Below are positions 54,883 through 58,256 of a DNA stretch of 58,256 nucleotides, piece by piece. The position numbers were made by a program, and so were the translations under genes. The notes under the pieces are model-generated. The model had not been told where the DNA came from. It made no database searches and worked only from the letters and a program-made list of their open reading frames with translations. Each line of letters starts with the position of its first letter. The first letter of the stretch is position 1. The stretch is from Pleomorphomonas sp. (lineage in GTDB: Bacteria; Pseudomonadota; Alphaproteobacteria; Rhizobiales; Pleomorphomonadaceae), in the NCBI GenBank assembly GCA_030603685.1, contig JAUVXG010000007.1, forward strand, positions 1-58,256. Reading direction: 5' to 3'.

Positions 54883-55452
54883 ATGTCTCCGATCTCCATC
54901 GCCGTGCTCGCCGTAGGCATGTCCATCGACAGCTTGCTGGCTTCGGTCGGCGGCGGCGCCAGCCTTCGGCGCCAGTGCCGTTTCTGCGATGCCCTGCTGG
55001 TCGGCACAGTCTTCGCCATCGTGCAGATGATCACGCCGCTGCTCGGCTGGGCGGCGGGCGCCGCCGCCAGTTCCTACGTGGCAAGTTTCGACCACTGGCT
55101 GGCCTTCGGCCTGCTGACGCTGGTCGGCGGCCGCATGGTGCTCCTCGCCTTCCGCGAGGAAGAGGAGGGGGCTCCGGAGGCGAGCTTCATCGGCACCCCG
55201 GTGACGCTGGTGCTGACCGCCGTCGGCACCTCCATCGACGCCATGGCCGTCGGCGTGTCGCTTGCCTTCGTCAAGGCCAACATCCTCGTCATCGTGGCCG
55301 CCATCGGCGCCACCACCTTCCTGATGTCGGCCGGCGGCGTGATGATGGGCCGCCTGATCGGCAACAGGTTCGGGCGGTCGGCCGAGGTGGTCGGCGGCCT
55401 GGTGCTGATCGGCTTGGGTTGCCTGATTCTCCGCGAGCATCTCTCCGCGTAG
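54883..55452 (+). CDS. mntP: Manganese efflux pump MntP
   Basis: 189-residue membrane protein of six helices, the length of E. coli MntP (188). Both repeated metal-binding motifs are seen: GMSIDSLLASVGGGA and GTSIDAMAVGVSLAF. The ATG at 54883 gives MSPISIAVLAVGMSIDS; a longer frame that begins at 54778 overlaps the riboswitch and is not gene. It exports Mn2+ and is controlled by the riboswitch. It converges on the MFS gene with seven bases between. Confidence 0.95.
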   Translation: MSPISIAVLAVGMSIDSLLASVGGGASLRRQCRFCDALLVGTVFAIVQMITPLLGWAAGAAASSYVASFDHWLAFGLLTLVGGRMVLLAFREEEEGAPEASFIGTPVTLVLTAVGTSIDAMAVGVSLAFVKANILVIVAAIGATTFLMSAGGVMMGRLIGNRFGRSAEVVGGLVLIGLGCLILREHLSA

Positions 55453-55459
55453 CCGGTCC

Positions 55460-56641
55460 TCATACTCTGGCTGCGAGCCGCTCTCCGAACGCGAAGCCCG
55501 CGAGCGACAGCATCGACAGGCCGGCCACCACCGGCGCCACCGTCGACCAGCCCCAGCGGCTCGCGACGTAGCCGACGAGCGGCGGACCGATCAGCGACCC
55601 CGCCGCGCCGAACTGGGCGAACACGCCGTTCGAGGCGGTGATCAGCGACAGGGCCGCGCCGCTTCTGCGCAACAGCATCGGCAGACGGGCGAAGGCGACG
55701 GCGGCGACGAGGCCGGAGACGGCGTTGGCGGCGATCACCGCCGCCGCGACGGCCGAACCCGACAACGTCGGCGCAAGCCCTTCACCGGGAAAGCCGACGA
55801 AGAACAGCGCTGCTGGCACCACGAGACCGATGGCGACCAGCGCCAGCGGACGTTGCGCGTCATCGCCGTTTCCGATCAGGCGCGCCGCCGTGAAACTGCC
55901 GGCGATCGTCGCCGCCGACGTGATGCCGGTAATGACGCCAGCCGTGCCGATCGACAGGCCCCAGGCGTCCGACAGATAGGCCGGCAACATGCCGAGGACG
56001 CCGACTTCCAGCGTGGTGTAGAAGCCGAAGCCGAGGGCGAGCGCCCAGATGGCCAGCGGCGGCACCGCGAACCCGGTCTGGCGATGCTCGGCCATGGCCG
56101 GCAGGCGGAGGGTGCCCGGCAGCGTCGTCAGCACGGCCAGCGCCCAGAACACCAGGATCAGGCGCCAGTCGACCCAGCTGGCAGCAACTCCGGACAGGAT
56201 GGTGCCCGAGGCAATCCCGATGGGTACGAAGGTGCTCCAGAGGGCCAGCGCCGCGCCGCTGTCACGGTCGGCCGTCATGGCGATCAGGCTCGGCGCGGCG
56301 ATGACCACCATCAGGTAGCCGATGCTTTCGATCAGGCGGGCTGCGTAAAGCAGCGTCGCATCGGGCGCCAGAGCCGCCGCTATGCCGGCCGTCGCCACGA
56401 GCCCCGCGCCCATCGCAAGCACGGCGCGGCCGGAGAAGCGGGCGGCCAGAATGCCGGCAATGGCCCCGAGGCTGGCGCCGCCGGCTTCGATCAGCGACAC
56501 CATCAGTCCGGCGCTCGTCAGGGAGAGGCCGAGATCGGCGCGAATGGCCGGTATCAGCGCCGCCATCTTGCCGAGTTGGGCGGCGGCAAGCACCCCCGCG
56601 AACCAGAGGAGAAGAATGGTCGGCCAGCGTCCGGTCATCAT
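55460..56641 (-). CDS. MFS transporter (CynX/NimT-like)
   Basis: 393-residue inner-membrane protein with twelve predicted helices. Conserved loop features: LIPAIRADLGLSLTSAGLMVS after helix one and ARFSGRAVLAMGAGLV between helices two and three. The substrate is not known; family members export drugs or take up cyanate-like anions. An XRE-type regulator gene ends 56 bases upstream of its start on the same strand, so it may be the regulator of this transporter. Confidence 0.92.
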   Translation of the reverse strand: MMTGRWPTILLLWFAGVLAAAQLGKMAALIPAIRADLGLSLTSAGLMVSLIEAGGASLGAIAGILAARFSGRAVLAMGAGLVATAGIAAALAPDATLLYAARLIESIGYLMVVIAAPSLIAMTADRDSGAALALWSTFVPIGIASGTILSGVAASWVDWRLILVFWALAVLTTLPGTLRLPAMAEHRQTGFAVPPLAIWALALGFGFYTTLEVGVLGMLPAYLSDAWGLSIGTAGVITGITSAATIAGSFTAARLIGNGDDAQRPLALVAIGLVVPAALFFVGFPGEGLAPTLSGSAVAAAVIAANAVSGLVAAVAFARLPMLLRRSGAALSLITASNGVFAQFGAAGSLIGPPLVGYVASRWGWSTVAPVVAGLSMLSLAGFAFGERLAARV

Positions 56642-56697
56642 CGTCAGTCCTTTTGGACGACGGCTAGCAACGCCTTCAGTCAGATTCCACGCATGTT

Positions 56698-57243
56698 TTA
56701 TGCGGGCCGTTCACAGAAGGATGTGACGAGCCGCCCGGCCGAACCGTCGGACAGCCGCACCCGTTCCCACAGCATCGGGCCGGGCCGGATGGGAATGTCG
56801 GGGTCGTCGTTGGCGCCGGTGTCGAAGGCGAGCGATCCGAGCTCTCCGTCGTACCAGCCCATGTCCTTGAGGCGGGCCTCCGCCGCCAGGATCTCGTCCG
56901 ACGCATAGACCAGCAGCGACCGTCCCAGATAGTCGTCGATGCTGGCCCGCCAGTCTGCGGCGCGAGCCGGTGACGCCGCCAGCAGCCGGTGCGTGCGGTC
57001 GCAGATGAGGTGAACCGGGCTCATCGACGTCTCGACCAGCCGTTTCAGCGCCGCGTCCTGCGCCGGATCGGGCCGTGCGGCGAAAATGGCCTGCAAAGCG
57101 CGCGCCTGTTCCACCGTCAGCGACAGGCTGCCGCTCTCCCAGCGCGACACGGTGGACTGTGTGACGCCCATCAGGTCGGCGAGGTGCGACTGCTTCATGC
57201 CGGCGAGGCGGCGCAGATGCCTGAGCGGCAGGGTGGGAACCAT
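56698..57243 (-). CDS. XRE-family helix-turn-helix protein
   Basis: 181-residue DNA-binding protein. The helix-turn-helix is residues about 5-60: LRHLRRLAGMKQSHLADLMG, then VTQSTVSRWESGSLSLTV. The rest (about 70-181) resembles a small PAS-like or MmyB-like ligand domain (HLICDRTHRLLAASPARAADW, SLLVYASDEILAAEARLKDMG) but the family was not recognised with certainty. It ends 56 bases before the MFS gene and probably forms a unit with it. Confidence 0.88.
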   Translation of the reverse strand: MVPTLPLRHLRRLAGMKQSHLADLMGVTQSTVSRWESGSLSLTVEQARALQAIFAARPDPAQDAALKRLVETSMSPVHLICDRTHRLLAASPARAADWRASIDDYLGRSLLVYASDEILAAEARLKDMGWYDGELGSLAFDTGANDDPDIPIRPGPMLWERVRLSDGSAGRLVTSFCERPA

Positions 57244-57285
57244 GGCGAGGGGCCTTGATGAACGGGCCGAGAGGGTACGTCCGCC

Positions 57286-58256
57286 TCAGCTCTTCGGCAA
57301 GCCACTCCGCTGGCGACGCAGTATCGTCTGGTAGGCGAGGCCGATGGCCACCAGCACGCCGCCGAGGCCGATGAAGGAGAGGGCCCTGAGCGCACCGGTG
57401 AGACCGGCGGTGTCGATCAGGAACACCTTGGCCACCACGCCGGCGACGATTACTGCGGCCACCGTGCGCACCGTCCGGCTGGCGGTGACGAAACCGGCGG
57501 TGAGCACGACGAGGCCCAGCACCAGCCAGACGGCCGAATAGGCGTAGAGTTCGCCTTCCTCCACGCCGCCCCAGCCGAGGTTGCCGCTGTGCCAGCCGGC
57601 GCGCACTGCGAGCGTCGCCCACATGGCAATGAGCAGGCCGCCGACCGTGGCGGCGATGGCGACGGCATAGCCGGGCAGGTCGGTGCGACGACGCGCCACC
57701 CCGGCGATCAGGAGGGCGAGCATCGCCGGGCCGAGATAGCCGAGAAGCAGCGTGCCGTCGAAGGTGCCGCCGTCGATCCACTCGCCCGTCAGCACGGGGT
57801 TGTTGACGATGAGAAGGCCGATGGCCGCCATCACCAAACCGAAGCCGCCGAACAGCGGTACGCCCCAGATCATCACCGGCGATGGCCGGCGGGCGCCGAG
57901 CCAGTTGAGGCCGAGCGAGATCGCCAGCATCACCATGGTCAGGAGACTTTGCTCGGCAAGGCCCGACACTGGCGCGAAGAGATCGCCGCCATTCATGGCA
58001 TGATGGATCTCCACCGTCGCCGTCAGCGCGGTGAAGACGACGGCGAGCGCCTCGAAGATCGGCACGGGGCGCGGATCGCCCGGCGTGCGGCCGAAGCGCC
58101 AGGCGGCATAGGCGAAGGCCAGCGTCGGTACGCCATAGCCATAGAGGAGCGGGTTGAACAGGATCGTCGTGCCGAGATCGCCGCCGACGATGCGCGGATC
58201 CCATGCGACGCGGGCGACCACCACGGCAGCGACCGCCAGCGCGGTGGGTCGCAGCG
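57286..58256 (-). CDS. DUF2339 membrane protein (5' end outside window)
   Basis: C-terminal 313 residues or more of a polytopic protein; the frame is open to the right edge, so its start is missing. About nine hydrophobic helices are visible, with the segments VFTALTATVEIHHAMNGGDL and VAKVFLIDTAGLTGALRALS, which are typical of DUF2339 proteins, usually near 900-1000 residues with twenty or more helices. The function of the family is unknown. The stop codon is 42 bases before the XRE gene start, so they may be co-transcribed. Confidence 0.85.
   Translation of the reverse strand, partial: LRPTALAVAAVVVARVAWDPRIVGGDLGTTILFNPLLYGYGVPTLAFAYAAWRFGRTPGDPRPVPIFEALAVVFTALTATVEIHHAMNGGDLFAPVSGLAEQSLLTMVMLAISLGLNWLGARRPSPVMIWGVPLFGGFGLVMAAIGLLIVNNPVLTGEWIDGGTFDGTLLLGYLGPAMLALLIAGVARRRTDLPGYAVAIAATVGGLLIAMWATLAVRAGWHSGNLGWGGVEEGELYAYSAVWLVLGLVVLTAGFVTASRTVRTVAAVIVAGVVAKVFLIDTAGLTGALRALSFIGLGGVLVAIGLAYQTILRRQRSGLPKS

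Overview
The window is GC-rich, densely coded chromosomal DNA from an alphaproteobacterium, most likely a member of the Hyphomicrobiales (Rhizobiales). The evidence is a fused trpE(G) gene behind a Trp-codon leader peptide, a PleC-type cell-cycle kinase, the block radA-cvpA-purF-SDR, double-PilZ and BTLCP proteins, and alphaproteobacterial small repeats. Genus cannot be fixed from sequence alone. There is no tRNA or rRNA gene, CRISPR array, integrase, transposase or phage gene. The only confident RNA gene is rnpB.

Layout. 1-7862: a PleC-like hybrid-free sensor kinase (cut by the window edge), aminopeptidase N, and trpE(G) with a complete transcription attenuator. 7863-8679: non-coding, with a possible sRNA terminator. 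8680-23582: a pyrimidine degradation region. preT-preA reduce uracil or thymine; a methyltransferase, a RutR-like repressor, an XRE-cupin regulator and a beta-alanine:pyruvate aminotransferase follow; after two small genes comes an operon with beta-ureidopropionase, a GNAT, dihydropyrimidinase, an ABC transporter of the NMT1/ThiY kind and a second GNAT. Together these take a pyrimidine base from uptake to beta-alanine and malonate semialdehyde. 23640-29602: ArsR regulator, periplasmic BTLCP protease in AT-rich surroundings, double-PilZ protein, PAS protein, a rhomboid homologue with all catalytic positions replaced, a CBS-pair protein, a 27-residue membrane protein and a small unknown protein. 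29877-36104: radA, cvpA, purF, SDR, amidase and lytic transglycosylase, then a tandem repeat and rnpB. 37033-44711: flavodoxin/WrbA-like protein, a uracil-DNA glycosylase lacking two iron-sulfur ligands, ETF-ubiquinone oxidoreductase, a NarL-type response regulator, Nudix and HD hydrolases, and glyS. 44868-53068: SleB-type cell wall hydrolase, AcuI/YhdH reductase, a DMT exporter, Mrp, MobA, and an amino-acid ABC transporter without an ATPase gene. 53142-58256: glycine-zipper lipoprotein, a HIBADH-family dehydrogenase, a yybP-ykoY manganese riboswitch in front of mntP, an MFS exporter, an XRE regulator and a DUF2339 membrane protein cut by the right edge.

Most of the window is conserved core chromosome. 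The points most worth a second look are the two acetyltransferases embedded with overlapping codons in the pyrimidine operon, the rhomboid pseudoprotease, the cluster-depleted uracil-DNA glycosylase, the trp attenuator, the manganese riboswitch and an interspersed 144-bp inverted repeat. All assignments rest on reading motifs by eye; no database search was run.
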